Source: Mycolicibacterium confluentis | GTDB taxonomy: Bacteria > Actinomycetota > Actinomycetes > Mycobacteriales > Mycobacteriaceae | Assembly (NCBI RefSeq): GCF_010729895.1 | Contig: NZ_AP022612.1 | Coordinates: 4,154,001-4,218,000, forward strand | Reading direction: 5' to 3' | DNA: 64,000 nucleotides | In this document: positions 41,970 through 51,876 of the stretch, piece by piece | Layout of the letters: each line of letters opens with the position of its first letter | How positions within the stretch are numbered: position 1 is the first letter of the stretch | The notes under the pieces: generated by a model | Databases searched by the model: none | What the model was told of the DNA's origin: nothing | What the model saw: only the letters and a program-made list of their open reading frames with translations | Position numbers and translations under genes: made by a program

Positions 41970-42758
41970 ATGCGCTGGTTAGCGGGTGTGGTCGTGCTGA
42001 TCGCGATGACGGCGCTGGCCCCGGTTCCGACGGCCCGCGCCGTGCTGGCGCAGCGAGTGAGCAGCGCCGACGCCTACCTGGCCACCCGGCCGGGGACCGT
42101 GGGCTACGTCGTGCGCGACCGGCTCACCGGTCAGGCCTACCGCAACACCGCGGCCGCAACGCCGATCTGGACCGCGTCGACCATCAAGCTCGCCATGGTG
42201 GTCGATCTGCTGTCCCGCGAGCGCGCGGGTCAACTGACCCTGACTCCCGCCGACCGACAGCTGATGTCGACCATGGTGCGCACCTCCGACAACGCCGCGG
42301 CCGACACACTCTGGGACCGCTACGGCGGCGCCGACCACACCGCGTTCAATCGGAATTTCCCCGCCTACGGCCTGACCGGGGTGCGCCCGCAGCCCGGATT
42401 CGGCGACGTGTACCCGTACTGGGGTTTCCAGAAGGCGACGGCCGACGACTTCGACCGGCTGATCAACTTCACCCTGACGCGACTGCCCGCCGCCGATGCC
42501 GCGGCCATCGTGGCGGAACTGCAACGGGTGGGAACCAACCAGCATTGGGGTGTGTGGGGCGCGGGAGCCTCGATGGCACCTGGCAACAAGAACGGGTGGT
42601 CCCAGGAGGAGGGCGGCTGGGTGGTGAACTCGGTCGGCTTCGCCGGGCCGGGTCAGCGGTACACGCTGGCAGTCATGAACTCACTCGGCGGCCACGGCGG
42701 TTTCGACGACGGCGTCGAGACCACGACCACACTTGCCAAGATCCTGCTGGCGCCCTGA
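41970..42758 (+). CDS. Secreted serine hydrolase, beta-lactamase/transpeptidase fold
   Basis: The protein has 262 residues with a signal peptide (M-R-W-L-A-G-V-V-V-L-I-A, cleavage near A-R-A at about residue 24). It has penicillin-recognising motifs: S-T-I-K (Ser70-Lys73), T-S-D-N (Ser106-Asn108) and K-N-G-W in place of K-T-G. It could be a beta-lactamase-like enzyme, a D,D-peptidase or an esterase; the altered third motif and absence of an evident omega-loop E-x2-x-N argue against a typical class A lactamase. It is followed by a palindromic repeat before the convergent ccsA gene. Confidence 0.83.
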   Translation: MRWLAGVVVLIAMTALAPVPTARAVLAQRVSSADAYLATRPGTVGYVVRDRLTGQAYRNTAAATPIWTASTIKLAMVVDLLSRERAGQLTLTPADRQLMSTMVRTSDNAAADTLWDRYGGADHTAFNRNFPAYGLTGVRPQPGFGDVYPYWGFQKATADDFDRLINFTLTRLPAADAAAIVAELQRVGTNQHWGVWGAGASMAPGNKNGWSQEEGGWVVNSVGFAGPGQRYTLAVMNSLGGHGGFDDGVETTTTLAKILLAP

Positions 42759-42801
42759 GCGGCTGGGCGCGATAGCCCCGAACGGCCCTGAGCGCCCGAT
42801 T

Positions 42802-42851
42802 ATGTGCGGAATTGTCGCGAATTCGGCGATTTCACCTGCAATTCCGCACAT
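42802..42851. repeat. Intergenic palindromic repeat, copy B
   Basis: ATGTGCGGAATTG (42802-42814) and CAATTCCGCACAT (42839-42851) are perfect 13-bp inverted arms around a 24-base loop. It lies between the convergent serine hydrolase and ccsA genes and shares its pattern with 16539-16590. A bidirectional terminator or a dispersed palindromic element are both possible. Confidence 0.65.
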
Positions 42852-42931
42852 TTCGTGACGGCGCCGGGCGCGGCTGGGGCAGCCGGGCCGCGGCGCGCGC
42901 TCCGGGGCGCGGCAGCCTAGGCGGCTCAAAC

Positions 42932-43918
42932 TCAGCCGACGCCGGCGTACGAGTGCAGGCCGACCGTCACGAGGTTGATGAAGAACAGGTTGAACACCAT
43001 CGCGACGAAGCCGACCACGTTGATCCAGGCCGCCTTGCGGTCACGCCAACCCGCGGTCGAACGCGCGTGCAGGTAGGCGGCGTACACCACCCATGCGATG
43101 AACGACACGGTCTCCTTGGGATCCCAGCCCCAGTACCGGCCCCACGCCTCCTCGGCCCAGATGGCACCGAAAATGACACCGAAGCCGAACACCGGGAACG
43201 CGAAGATCGTGGTGCGGTAGGCGATGCGGTCCAGCGTCTGGGCATCGGGCAGGCGCGAGACGATCCCGGGCAGGAAGCCCTCGGCATCGGCGGCACCGAA
43301 GCGCGACATCTTGAGCAGGAACAGGATGCTGGCCACACCCGCCACCAGGAACACCCCGGAACCGAGGCTCACGATCGAGACGTGGATCGGCAGCCAGTAG
43401 GACTGCAGCGCGGGCATGACGGGCGCCGCGTGGCTGTAGAGCCAGCGGCCCGAGACAGTCAGCAGAATCAGCACCGGCACCAGTACGAACACCCACAGCG
43501 CGCGATACTGCGGCTTGCGCAGCACCACGGCGGCGGCCAGTAGACCGCACAGGCTCGTGAGGTTGATGAACTCGTACATGTTGCCCCACGGCACGCGACT
43601 GGTGGACAGCCCGCGCAGCACGATGCACGCCAGCAACAGCGCGATGCCGAGGTAGGTCAGCGCCAGCCCGGCCCGGCCCACACGTTCGTCGACCGAGCGG
43701 CCCTGCGCCTTCTGCACCACCCCGGGGGTGGCACTGTCGGCGGCGACCGTCGACCCCGCGCCGGCCGCGACGAGTTCACGCTCGCTGACCTTGCGACTGC
43801 GGCTGTAGGCCAGTTCCACGGCCAGCAGCAGCAGCGCGACGACGAGCACCACGATCGAGGACGTGAAGGCCCAGTCGGAATAGCGGGCCAAGCCGAGGTC
43901 CACGTGCTCGGAGATCAT
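42932..43918 (-). CDS. ccsA: CcsA/CcsB-type cytochrome c heme lyase subunit
   Basis: The protein has 328 residues with about eight membrane spans and the heme-handling W-G-R-Y-W-G-W-D-P-K-E motif typical of the System II synthetase. It works with ResB to export heme and attach it to apocytochrome c on the outer face. It starts at ATG 43918, sharing a base with the resB stop; GTG 43921 is an alternative. It corresponds to Rv0529 and is the last gene of the hemL-to-ccsA operon. Conserved His residues in P-I-H-V-S and the last helices agree with the family. Confidence 0.94.
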   Translation of the reverse strand: MISEHVDLGLARYSDWAFTSSIVVLVVALLLLAVELAYSRSRKVSERELVAAGAGSTVAADSATPGVVQKAQGRSVDERVGRAGLALTYLGIALLLACIVLRGLSTSRVPWGNMYEFINLTSLCGLLAAAVVLRKPQYRALWVFVLVPVLILLTVSGRWLYSHAAPVMPALQSYWLPIHVSIVSLGSGVFLVAGVASILFLLKMSRFGAADAEGFLPGIVSRLPDAQTLDRIAYRTTIFAFPVFGFGVIFGAIWAEEAWGRYWGWDPKETVSFIAWVVYAAYLHARSTAGWRDRKAAWINVVGFVAMVFNLFFINLVTVGLHSYAGVG

Positions 43919-45528
43919 CACACCTTCTCTCTTGCGGTCGCCGGATCGACCGCGGCATCCGGGGCAGGCGCGAGCAGCCGTTCGACGAGGCGTTCGAACT
44001 CATCGCCCCAGCCGGAGTTGTCGGTACGCGCCAGACCACCCAGTTCGACGTTCACGGTACCGGCGACATCGGCATTCTCCGCATCGGCGGCCGCGACCGG
44101 GGACAGCCGCACCCAGATCCGCCGCCGGCGCACGACGAGCGACACCAGCAGGCCCGCCATCATTGTGAGCGCGAACACCAGGACCCACACCTGCGCGGGG
44201 TCGTGCGACACCTGCAGGTTCACGAACGGCGTCACGCGCTCGAACCGGACCACGGTGCCGTCGTCGAGACGGACGTCCTGGCCGAGTCGCAGGTTGACCC
44301 GGTCGACCTTGGTGAGCCGGCCCTGGTCGATCATCCGCGGGTCGAGCGTGAACAGGGACTGCGGCCTGCCGGTGTCGAGCCCGGTGTCGCCGCGGTAGAT
44401 GTCGACGGCCACGGCCGGGTTGTTCAGCGCGGGGAAGCTCGACGACAGCAGTGTGCCGTGCAGCAGTTCGGTGGGCGCCAGCAGGCCCTGGATCGCGATC
44501 TGGTTCTTGCGGCGTTCGCCCTCGTCGGGATACATGCCCGCGGGCGGGTCGATGCGCATCACACCGGACGACAGCAGCGTGAGCTGGTCGTCGGGCCGCC
44601 ACTGGATGGTCTGCGAGCGGGTCTGGCCGTTGGGGAACGTCACGGTGAAGGTCGGCGCGTAACCGTGTCCCTGCAGGTACACCCGGTCACCACCGACGCG
44701 CAGCGGGCGGTTCACCTCGAGCTTGTAGGGCTGCCACTGGCCGGACACCAAGTCCTCGCCCACCTGGTAGTCGATGTTCGCGCTGAACGACGTCGCCTGC
44801 CCGTTGTCCAGGTAGTTGGCCTCGAAGTCGTTGACCCGGATGCACATCGGGTACAGCGACGTGCCGTCCACGGTGTTGCCGGCCCGGAATGAGTCGAACG
44901 CGGCGGGCGACGCCGAGCAGAAGCCGGGACCGCGGTCGGCGATCACGATGACGTTGCCCTCGTAGCCGAACATCTTGCCCGCCGCGACCGCGACCAGCAG
45001 GCCGAGCAGCGAGAAGTGGAACACCAGGTTGCCGAACTCGCGCAGGTAGCCCTTCTCCGCCGACAGTTCGGTCGTGCCGTCCTGCTCGCGGATCACCGTG
45101 CGCCACCCGCGCAGGCGCGACGCCATCCGCTCGGCCACGGCGCGCGGCGCACCGGTCACCGATCCCTCGGCGTGCTTGGGGAGACGTCCCAGGTTGCGCG
45201 GGGCCGGGACGGGCGTCGCGCGCAGCGTGCGTGCGTGCTCGATCATCCGCGGGGTCAGACACCCCACCAACGACACGAACAGCAGCACGTAGATCGCGGT
45301 GAACCAGAAGCTTCCGAACACCTCGAAGAACTGGAAGCGGTCCAGCCAGGGGCCGATGGTCGGGTGTTGGGCCAGGTACTCGTCGACCTTGCTGGCGTTC
45401 AGGCTGCGCTGCGGCAGCAGCGCGCCGGGCACCGCGGCCAGAGCCACCAGGAACAGCAGCACCAGGGCCGTGCCCATCGATGTGAGACCACGCCATGTGT
45501 TGCGGACCAGGGCGAACAGTCGGGTCAC
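43918..45528 (-). CDS. resB: ResB-like cytochrome c biogenesis protein
   Basis: The protein has 536 residues (Rv0528 has 529). It has three N-terminal membrane spans, a large extracytoplasmic domain (about residues 200-440) and a final span near 455. The opening [12 protein letters not shown] and E-V-F-G-S-F-W-F are family features. ResB/CcsB and CcsA form the heme export and ligation complex of System II. It overlaps ccdA by four bases upstream and abuts ccsA downstream, so the operon is tightly coupled. Confidence 0.93.
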   Translation of the reverse strand: MTRLFALVRNTWRGLTSMGTALVLLFLVALAAVPGALLPQRSLNASKVDEYLAQHPTIGPWLDRFQFFEVFGSFWFTAIYVLLFVSLVGCLTPRMIEHARTLRATPVPAPRNLGRLPKHAEGSVTGAPRAVAERMASRLRGWRTVIREQDGTTELSAEKGYLREFGNLVFHFSLLGLLVAVAAGKMFGYEGNVIVIADRGPGFCSASPAAFDSFRAGNTVDGTSLYPMCIRVNDFEANYLDNGQATSFSANIDYQVGEDLVSGQWQPYKLEVNRPLRVGGDRVYLQGHGYAPTFTVTFPNGQTRSQTIQWRPDDQLTLLSSGVMRIDPPAGMYPDEGERRKNQIAIQGLLAPTELLHGTLLSSSFPALNNPAVAVDIYRGDTGLDTGRPQSLFTLDPRMIDQGRLTKVDRVNLRLGQDVRLDDGTVVRFERVTPFVNLQVSHDPAQVWVLVFALTMMAGLLVSLVVRRRRIWVRLSPVAAADAENADVAGTVNVELGGLARTDNSGWGDEFERLVERLLAPAPDAAVDPATAREKV

Positions 45529-46301
45529 AACGGAAGCCTCACGTCACTGATGAACGCGTCGCGCACCCACGAGATGAACTCGTTCCAGGCGCCCGTGACC
45601 AGAGCCAGTCCGACCAGGATCAGCAGCACCCCGCCGACGATCTGAATGATCCGGGTGTTGCGGCGCAGCCAGCCCAGGGCCCCGACGGCCCACGAGGATC
45701 CGAAGGCCAGCACCACGAACGGGATACCGAGACCCAGGCAGTAGGCGATCACAAGCGCGACGCCACGGGCGACGCTGGCGCCGTCGGTCGCCGAGGCCAC
45801 GGTGATCACGCCGGTCAGCGTGGGCCCCAGGCACGGCGTCCACCCGAGGCCGAACACGGCACCCAGCAGGGGCGCACCGGCGACGGTCGACAGCGTGCGC
45901 GGCGTGAACCGCACCTGACGCTGCATGGCCGGGATCAGACCGATGAAGGCCAGACCCATGATGATGGTCAGCACGCCGCCAACCCGTTGCAGCACAATCT
46001 GATTGGTGATCAGGGTGGTGGTCGCACCGAGCACGGCGACCGTACCGAGCAGGAACACCACGGTGAACCCCGCGACGAACAGCAGCGCCGAGCCTGCCAC
46101 CCGAAGCCGCGTCGAGGTGCTGACCTTGACCGTCCCGGAGTCCGGGTCGTCGACACCGACGACCGCGGCCAGATACGACAGGTAGCCGGGCACCAGAGGC
46201 ACCACGCACGGCGACGCGAAGGACACCAGGCCCGCCAGCACGCACACACCCAGCGCCAGCAGCAGCGGCCCGTTGGCCGCGAGGTCGGCCGCGCCGGTCA
46301 C
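45525..46301 (-). CDS. ccdA: CcdA, transmembrane thiol electron carrier
   Basis: The protein has 258 residues with six membrane spans and the two redox cysteines in [10 protein letters not shown] and G-W-T-P-C-L-G-P-T. CcdA moves reducing equivalents from cytosolic thioredoxin to extracytoplasmic TlpA-type proteins that keep apocytochrome heme-binding cysteines reduced. It overlaps tlpA by four bases and resB by four, and matches Rv0527. Confidence 0.94.
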   Translation of the reverse strand: MTGAADLAANGPLLLALGVCVLAGLVSFASPCVVPLVPGYLSYLAAVVGVDDPDSGTVKVSTSTRLRVAGSALLFVAGFTVVFLLGTVAVLGATTTLITNQIVLQRVGGVLTIIMGLAFIGLIPAMQRQVRFTPRTLSTVAGAPLLGAVFGLGWTPCLGPTLTGVITVASATDGASVARGVALVIAYCLGLGIPFVVLAFGSSWAVGALGWLRRNTRIIQIVGGVLLILVGLALVTGAWNEFISWVRDAFISDVRLPL

Positions 46302-46909
46302 GGCGCCGACTCCCCCGCTGGTTCGGCGGCCAGGCGCTGCACCACGGGCAGCAGGTCCTCGGCCAGCAGTTCGCGCAGGAACACCGCCGCCACCCGGTGC
46401 TCGCGGTCCAGCACGATGGTCGACGGGATCGCCGACGTCGGGTACTTGCCGCCGAACGCGATCATGGTCCGCATCGGCGGGTCGTAGATCGACGGGAACG
46501 TGACATTGCGGTCGCGGATGAAGTCCTCGGCGGCCTGCCTGTCATTGTCGCGGACGTCGATCCCCAGGAACGCGACGCCCTGCTCCCGAGTGTCGTCATA
46601 GACCTGCTGCAACTCGCTGATCTCGGAGCGGCACGGGCCGCACCACTGACCCCAGACGTTGATGACCACAACCTTGCCCGCGAAGTCGTCGAGCGAGAGC
46701 TGCCGATCGGGGTCCATCAGGTCGGGGCCCTTGATCGGTCCCGGCCGCCCGCGGTCGGCGGGCGGGTCGTAGAAGATGTCGGTCTTGCCGCCCGGCGCGA
46801 CGAACTCGAAACTGCCGCCCTGGGCCACGGCGTCGTCGCCGGTGGCGCAGCCGGAGAGCACGAGGCAGGCGGTCACTGCCGCCAGCATCGCGATCACTCG
46901 ACTGCACAT
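46298..46909 (-). CDS. TlpA/ResA-like thioredoxin lipoprotein
   Basis: The protein has 203 residues from ATG 46909; GTG 46915 (two residues longer, GTGA overlap with the mutase stop) is an alternative. A lipobox V-L-S-G-C puts the lipid anchor at Cys21, and the thioredoxin active site W-C-G-P-C has Cys90 and Cys93. A-F-L-G-I-D-V-R and a cis-proline in A-I-P-S-T complete the fold. With CcdA it should reduce apocytochrome c thiols outside the membrane. It matches Rv0526. Confidence 0.93.
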   Translation of the reverse strand: MCSRVIAMLAAVTACLVLSGCATGDDAVAQGGSFEFVAPGGKTDIFYDPPADRGRPGPIKGPDLMDPDRQLSLDDFAGKVVVINVWGQWCGPCRSEISELQQVYDDTREQGVAFLGIDVRDNDRQAAEDFIRDRNVTFPSIYDPPMRTMIAFGGKYPTSAIPSTIVLDREHRVAAVFLRELLAEDLLPVVQRLAAEPAGESAP

Positions 46910-46911
46910 GG

Positions 46912-47523
46912 TCACAGACCCGCCGCCGGTTCCCGGTAGGAGACGTCGATCAAACGGTCGCCCTCGTAGGTCAGTGTGGTCAGCGACGCCAGGTTGCACT
47001 GCCGCCGACGCGGGTCGTGCGCCAGCCGCCTGCCCTGCATGGACCGGCGCAGGGTCTCGACCGGAAGCTGGTGGCTCACGCAGACCACCTCGTGGCCCTC
47101 GCCCTTGAGCCGTGCGCGTTCGACCGCGGCAGACATCCGTGACGCGATCTCCGTGTACGGCTCACCCCAGGACGGCGTGAACGGGTTGCGCACCTGCCAC
47201 CACACCTTCGGGTGGCGCCAGACGCCGTCACCGGGCGACATGCGCTTGCCCTCGAAGTAGTTGGCCGACTCGATCAGGTCGTCGTCGGTGTCGATCGCGA
47301 GTCCGTGCACGGCCGCGATCGGGGTCGCGGTCTCCTGCGCGCGCTGCAGCGGCGAGGCGAACACCGCGACGATGTCGTTGTTGGCCAGCGCCTCAGCGAC
47401 GGCCTTGGCCTGGGCCCGGCCGCGTTCGGAGAGGTGGTACCCGGGCAGGCGGCCGTACAGGATGCCCTCGGGGTTGTGCACCTCACCGTGCCGCATGACG
47501 TGCACTCGGGTGGTCACGCTCAC
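46912..47523 (-). CDS. Phosphoglycerate-mutase-family phosphatase (Rv0525-like)
   Basis: The protein has 203 residues with the histidine-phosphatase signature V-M-R-H-G-E-V (phospho-histidine near residue 11) and L-S-E-R-G. A second catalytic His is in C-V-S-H-Q. It is more likely a broad phosphatase than glycolytic mutase. Its GTG start directly follows the hemL stop, and it is conserved between hemL and tlpA in M. tuberculosis (Rv0525). A role in heme or cytochrome c maturation is suggested only by this position. Confidence 0.9.
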   Translation of the reverse strand: MSVTTRVHVMRHGEVHNPEGILYGRLPGYHLSERGRAQAKAVAEALANNDIVAVFASPLQRAQETATPIAAVHGLAIDTDDDLIESANYFEGKRMSPGDGVWRHPKVWWQVRNPFTPSWGEPYTEIASRMSAAVERARLKGEGHEVVCVSHQLPVETLRRSMQGRRLAHDPRRRQCNLASLTTLTYEGDRLIDVSYREPAAGL

Positions 47524-48831
47524 TCAGGCCTCCGGATCAGTCGCCGCGGCGGCGGCGTGGGCTGCGGCGGGCAGGGCCGCCTCGATGCGGGCGAAGGCCT
47601 CGTCGTCGAGAGCCGCCGAGACGAACCAGGCCTCGTAGGCGCTGCACGGTGGGTACACCCCGGCGTCGAGAAGCGCGTGGAAGAAGGGCGGGAACCGCCA
47701 GGTCTGGCTGGCCCGGGCCGACGCGAAGTCAGGGACTTCGTCCTCGGTGAAGAACACCGACAACATGTTTCCGGCGCGCTGAACCCGATGCACCACACCG
47801 GCTTCGGTGAGCGCCCCGGCGAGCAGGCCGGCCAGTCGGTCGGCGTTGGCATCGAGCTTGGCGTAAACGCCGGCATCGGCCGCACGCAGCGTGGCCAGTC
47901 CCGCGGCCATCGCGACGGGGTTCCCCGACAGCGTCCCGGCCTGATACACGGGCCCCAGCGGGGCGAGCTTCTCCATGACCTCACGGCGGCCGCCGAAGGC
48001 CGCGGCGGGCAGGCCACCGCTCATCACCTTGCCGAAGGTGAACAGGTCGGCGTCCACCGGATCGAGGCCGTACCAACCGCTGCGGCTGACCCGGAAGCCC
48101 GTCATCACCTCGTCGATGATGAGCAGGGCGCCGTGCTCGGCGGTGATCCGGCGCAGCGCCGCGTTGAAGCCGGGCTTGGGCGGCACGCAGCCCATGTTGC
48201 CGGGGCTGGCCTCGGTGATGACGACGGCGATCTGGTCACCGTGTACGGCGAAGGCCGCCTCGACGGCCTCGACGTCGTTGTACGGCAGCACGAGGGTGTC
48301 GGCGGCCGTGGCTCCGGTGACGCCGGGTGACGACGGCAGGCCCAGCGTCGCGACACCCGATCCGGCGTCGGCCAGCAGGGCGTCGACGTGGCCGTGGTAG
48401 CAGCCCGAGAACTTGATGACCTTGGGCCGCCCGGTGAAGCCTCGGGCCAAGCGCACCGCGCTCATGGTGGCCTCGGTGCCCGAGTTCACCAGGCGCACCC
48501 GCTCCACCGGGGCCACGCGGTCGATGATCTCGGCGGCCAACTCCGACTCGGTCGGGGTGGGCGCGCCGAAGGACAGTCCGTGCGCGGCGGCCTTGGTCAC
48601 GGCCTCGACCACCGCGGGGTGGGCGTGACCGAGGATCATCGGCCCCCAGGAGCACACCAGGTCGACATAGCGGTTGCCGTCGGCGTCGGTCAGCTCCCAA
48701 CCCCGACCCGAGGTGATGAAGCGCGGCGTCCCGCCGACGGCGCTGAAGGCCCGCACCGGCGAGTTGACCCCGCCCGGGATCACGGCCGAGGCGTCGGTGA
48801 ACAACTTGGCGGAGCGATCGGTACAGCTCAT
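47524..48831 (-). CDS. hemL: HemL, glutamate-1-semialdehyde 2,1-aminomutase
   Basis: The protein has 435 residues of PLP-dependent class III aminotransferase type that makes 5-aminolevulinate from glutamate-1-semialdehyde. [12 protein letters not shown] is at the N-terminus, the PLP-contacting D-E-V-M-T-G-F lies mid-protein, and the Schiff-base lysine is in F-G-K-V-M-S-G-G. It is the first gene of the hemL-ccsA operon, so precursor supply and cytochrome c maturation are expressed together. ATG 48831 is preferred over GTG 48837. Confidence 0.96.
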   Translation of the reverse strand: MSCTDRSAKLFTDASAVIPGGVNSPVRAFSAVGGTPRFITSGRGWELTDADGNRYVDLVCSWGPMILGHAHPAVVEAVTKAAAHGLSFGAPTPTESELAAEIIDRVAPVERVRLVNSGTEATMSAVRLARGFTGRPKVIKFSGCYHGHVDALLADAGSGVATLGLPSSPGVTGATAADTLVLPYNDVEAVEAAFAVHGDQIAVVITEASPGNMGCVPPKPGFNAALRRITAEHGALLIIDEVMTGFRVSRSGWYGLDPVDADLFTFGKVMSGGLPAAAFGGRREVMEKLAPLGPVYQAGTLSGNPVAMAAGLATLRAADAGVYAKLDANADRLAGLLAGALTEAGVVHRVQRAGNMLSVFFTEDEVPDFASARASQTWRFPPFFHALLDAGVYPPCSAYEAWFVSAALDDEAFARIEAALPAAAHAAAAATDPEA

Positions 48832-48959
48832 GGCCACCAGTGTCCCAGTTGGGGCGACCGGCTTCTGCTACAGGGTGTAGTTGACCTGGCCGGACCGCTG
48901 TTTGCCGGCGGCGGGAATCGGCAACCCAACCTCGACGCACGATGAGATGGAGGTGCGAC

Positions 48960-49094
48960 ATGCGCGCCGACGAGGGTGACGAATCCATCGAGGAACTCGC
49001 GAAAGACGCTGGCAAGGCTCAACAGAAGCTTGAGGACACGGTCGATGAGAAGCCCGGGTGCGGGCACGTCAAACCACCACACCGCGAGACCTGA
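48960..49094 (+). CDS. 44-residue acidic hypothetical protein
   Basis: The ORF runs ATG 48960 to TGA 49092-49094, with GGAGG about 7 nt upstream of the start. The product is charged and helix-forming (E-S-I-E-E-L-A-K-D-A-G-K-A-Q-Q-K-L-E-D) with a single C-G-H near the end. No signal or membrane segment. It is divergent from hemL. Coding is supported by the ribosome site and amino acid content; no family recognised. Confidence 0.5.
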   Translation: MRADEGDESIEELAKDAGKAQQKLEDTVDEKPGCGHVKPPHRET

Positions 49095-49127
49095 CGACGG
49101 GGCTTGAGAGATCGGTCACACGGCCCG

Positions 49128-49164
49128 TGAACGGGGGTATTCAGTTGCCCAAGTGGCTGGCCCG
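49128..49164 (+). pseudogene. Remnant of a nitroreductase 5' end
   Basis: These 37 bases match 32 of the 37 bases at 51866-51902, the start region of the nitroreductase gene at 51877. The start codon is changed (ATT for ATG), and the similarity stops after the codons for L-P-K-W-L-A-R. It overlaps the 3' end of the molybdopterin oxidoreductase gene on the other strand. It looks like a leftover of a rearranged paralog. Confidence 0.55.
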
Positions 49165-51333
49165 AACCGCTTCAATGCGGGCTGGGACACCGTTGAGCAC
49201 CGCCATGCCGGCGAGCCTCTCGAGTTCGTCGCTGGACGTCGACACCAGTTCGTTGACGTTGGCGCCAGCCGCCTGGTTGGCCCGCTGCCACCCCCCGGCA
49301 TGACCCCAGCCGTGTGGCACCGCGATGGTGCCCGGCTGGAGATCGTCGGTGATCTCGGCGTGGGTCTCGATGGATCCGTGCGGCGAGGTGATCCGCACCC
49401 GGTCGCCCGTGGCCAGGCCCGCGTCCGCGGCGTCCGCGGGACTGATTCGGGCCCGATGCCTGCGGTCCCCCTTCATCAGCGTCGCACTGTTGTGCATCCA
49501 GGAGTTCTGCGAACGCATCTCCCGCATGCCGATCATCATCAGCGGAAACGCCGGATCGTCCGGATGCCGGTCGCCGAGCCTGGCCGCCTCGACGAGGATC
49601 TCCTCGGGCTCAAGCACAACCCTGCCGTGGTCATGGTGGATCACCTCGGAAAGGATGCCCGCGGGCGCCCGCTCGGCGAGTACCACGCCGTGCGGATTCT
49701 CGCGGAGCCGTCGGGGGTTGAGCCCCCCGCGCCGAAGTCCGAACCGGTCACCGTAGGGCCCGGTCCGCAGCAGCAGTTCCATCAGGCGCCGTGGCGTCAT
49801 CCGGGCGATGCCGCGGCGGTCGAGCCAGGCCAGCACGCCGTTGAAGCGCTGCAGCGGACCGGTGGCGAACATCGCCAGGCCCATCCGCCGGGCCAGCTCG
49901 TCGAACACCTCCCATTCGTTTCTGGCCTCGCCGTACGGCTCGAGCACCGGTTCGGCGGACTGCAGAAACACCGTCGACGACGACCAGGCGAACCCGAACG
50001 GCAGATCGTGGCGTTCCAGAAAGGTCGTGCTGGGCAGGATGTAGTCGGCGTGCTTGTTGGTCTCGGTGATGTACAGGTCCAGCGAAACCATCAGGTCCAG
50101 CTGCTCGAGCGCCGACTCCAGCTTCGGCCCGTCGGGCACCGTCAGCACCGGATTGCCCGCGGTGACGAACAGCGCGCGCATCTGGCCGGGGCCGGGGGTC
50201 TGGATCTCCTCGGCCATCAGCGCGGCCGGGAACGTGCCGATGACGTCGGGCAACCCACCGATCCGCGAGGTGGCCTTGTTGTAGGTCAGCCGTCCGGTGC
50301 GCTCCCCCATCTCCTCCAAGGGGATCACGGCGCGCGGCATGAGCAGTCCGCCGGCGCGGTCGAGGTTGCCGGTGACGATGGCCAGCGCATCAAGCAGGTA
50401 GGACACCAACGTGCCGTGCCGGCCCAGGCAGGCACCCACCCGGCCGTAGGCGGCGGCTGACGGCGCGGCCGCGAAATCGCGGGCCAGTGCGCGCAGCGTC
50501 TCGGCGGGCACACCGGTGCGCTCCGCGGTGTCCTCCGGAGGGAACTGTGCGGCGAGGTCGCGCAACCGCGACGCCCCCGTGGTCTGCTCGGCGATGGCCT
50601 GCTCGTCGGCGAGGCCGTCGGCGAAGATCACGTGCAGCATCGACAGCAGCAGCCACGCGTCGGAGTCTGGACGCACCGGCAGGTGCTCGTAGGCGCGGGC
50701 GGTCTCGGTCCGGCGCGGGTCGACGACCACCACGCGACCGCCCCGACGGACGATGTCGGCGAGGTCGTCCTTGATCCGCGGGGTGCGCACGGCGCTGCCG
50801 TGCGACACCAGCGGGTTGGCGCCGAGCATGAACAGGAAGTCGGTCCGCGGCAGATCGGGGAACGGGATCTCGAAGGCCGCGCCGTAGAGCAGCTTGCTGG
50901 CGACGAATCGGGAATTAATGTCCTGCGAGCCCGACGAGTACTGGTGATGAGCACCCAGGCGCGCCATGAACAACCCCGACCACAGCCCGGTGGCGTAGCC
51001 GAAGGCGGTGGGATTGCCGAAGTACTGGCCCACCGCGCCCCCGCCGTGGGTGGCCATGATCTCGGAGAGGCGGCGTGCGATGTCGTCGAGCGCTTCGTCC
51101 CAGCCGACCCGTTCTAATGTGCCGTCCGCCGTGCGGCGCAATGGGTGCAGGACGCGGTCCGGATCGTTCTGGACGTCGGTGAAGGCGATGCCCTTGGGGC
51201 AGGCGCGGCCCCCCGACAACGCATGGTCGGGGTCCGGGCGCAGCGACAGCAGCCGTCCGTCCTCGACGGTGGCGATCAATCCGCACAGCGGTTCGCAGAT
51301 CCGGCAGTAGGTGACGTGTTGATCCACAGTCAT
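49141..51333 (-). CDS. Molybdopterin (bis-MGD) oxidoreductase
   Basis: The protein has 730 residues of the DMSO-reductase superfamily. An N-terminal 4Fe-4S site is formed by Cys10, Cys13, Cys17 and Cys45 (Y-C-R-I-C-E-P-L-C and R-A-C-P-K-G). The following domains bind molybdopterin guanine dinucleotides, and the C-terminal Molydop_binding domain ends near V-P-H-G-W-G-H-A-G-G-W. No Tat signal is seen, so it is probably cytosolic. Its ATG overlaps the stop of the epoxide-hydrolase-fold gene. The substrate is unknown. Its last codons overlap a nitroreductase remnant on the opposite strand. Confidence 0.9.
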   Translation of the reverse strand: MTVDQHVTYCRICEPLCGLIATVEDGRLLSLRPDPDHALSGGRACPKGIAFTDVQNDPDRVLHPLRRTADGTLERVGWDEALDDIARRLSEIMATHGGGAVGQYFGNPTAFGYATGLWSGLFMARLGAHHQYSSGSQDINSRFVASKLLYGAAFEIPFPDLPRTDFLFMLGANPLVSHGSAVRTPRIKDDLADIVRRGGRVVVVDPRRTETARAYEHLPVRPDSDAWLLLSMLHVIFADGLADEQAIAEQTTGASRLRDLAAQFPPEDTAERTGVPAETLRALARDFAAAPSAAAYGRVGACLGRHGTLVSYLLDALAIVTGNLDRAGGLLMPRAVIPLEEMGERTGRLTYNKATSRIGGLPDVIGTFPAALMAEEIQTPGPGQMRALFVTAGNPVLTVPDGPKLESALEQLDLMVSLDLYITETNKHADYILPSTTFLERHDLPFGFAWSSSTVFLQSAEPVLEPYGEARNEWEVFDELARRMGLAMFATGPLQRFNGVLAWLDRRGIARMTPRRLMELLLRTGPYGDRFGLRRGGLNPRRLRENPHGVVLAERAPAGILSEVIHHDHGRVVLEPEEILVEAARLGDRHPDDPAFPLMMIGMREMRSQNSWMHNSATLMKGDRRHRARISPADAADAGLATGDRVRITSPHGSIETHAEITDDLQPGTIAVPHGWGHAGGWQRANQAAGANVNELVSTSSDELERLAGMAVLNGVPARIEAVRASHLGN

Positions 51334-51770
51334 GGTCGGGCTCCTTCCAGTGGCAACCTCGGGCGCAGAGCGGGGATCGCCGCACCGAGCACTGCACGCA
51401 GAACAGACTTGGTGATGTCGAAGAAGTCGAAGTAGTCCCGCCACAGGGTGATTCGGCCGTCCTCGACCTCGAAGACGCCGCAGACCCAGAACTGGAACCG
51501 GAACGGCCCGATGATGCTGACGTCGGTGCGCTCGGTCAGCACCACGTTGCCGTCGACGGCCATCCGGTGCGTTCGGACCTCGAAATGTGTTCCCGGCCTG
51601 CCGAACAGGATGCGCAGGAATCGGACCGCGCCGTCTCGGCCGTGGATCTCCGGCATGCCCACGTTGTGGTAGATCAGGTCCGGGTCGAGGTGTTCGGGAA
51701 TGGCGCCGAAGTCCTCGGCCTCACAGGCCGCCAGGAAGCTCTGCACCACCTGACGTGGGTCGGTGCTCAC
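51330..51770 (-). CDS. Limonene-epoxide-hydrolase/SnoaL-fold protein
   Basis: The protein has 146 residues from GTG 51770. The fold and the L-T-E-R-T-D, V-C-G-V-F-E-V and L-W-R-D-Y-F-D segments match the limonene-1,2-epoxide hydrolase family, whose catalytic Asp-Arg-Asp would be the R/D of E-R-T-D and the D of W-R-D-Y. So an epoxide hydrolase or related isomerase is likely. It overlaps the molybdopterin enzyme gene (ATGA), suggesting successive steps on one substrate. Confidence 0.83.
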   Translation of the reverse strand: MSTDPRQVVQSFLAACEAEDFGAIPEHLDPDLIYHNVGMPEIHGRDGAVRFLRILFGRPGTHFEVRTHRMAVDGNVVLTERTDVSIIGPFRFQFWVCGVFEVEDGRITLWRDYFDFFDITKSVLRAVLGAAIPALRPRLPLEGARP

Positions 51771-51876
51771 CGGGCCATTATGTGCACAGTGCGCCCACGG
51801 ACGTGACATTTTCAGCCGAATATGTCAACCACGGCGCGGTCTCGACGGACCGGGGTCCGGGGCGTTGAATGGGGGT

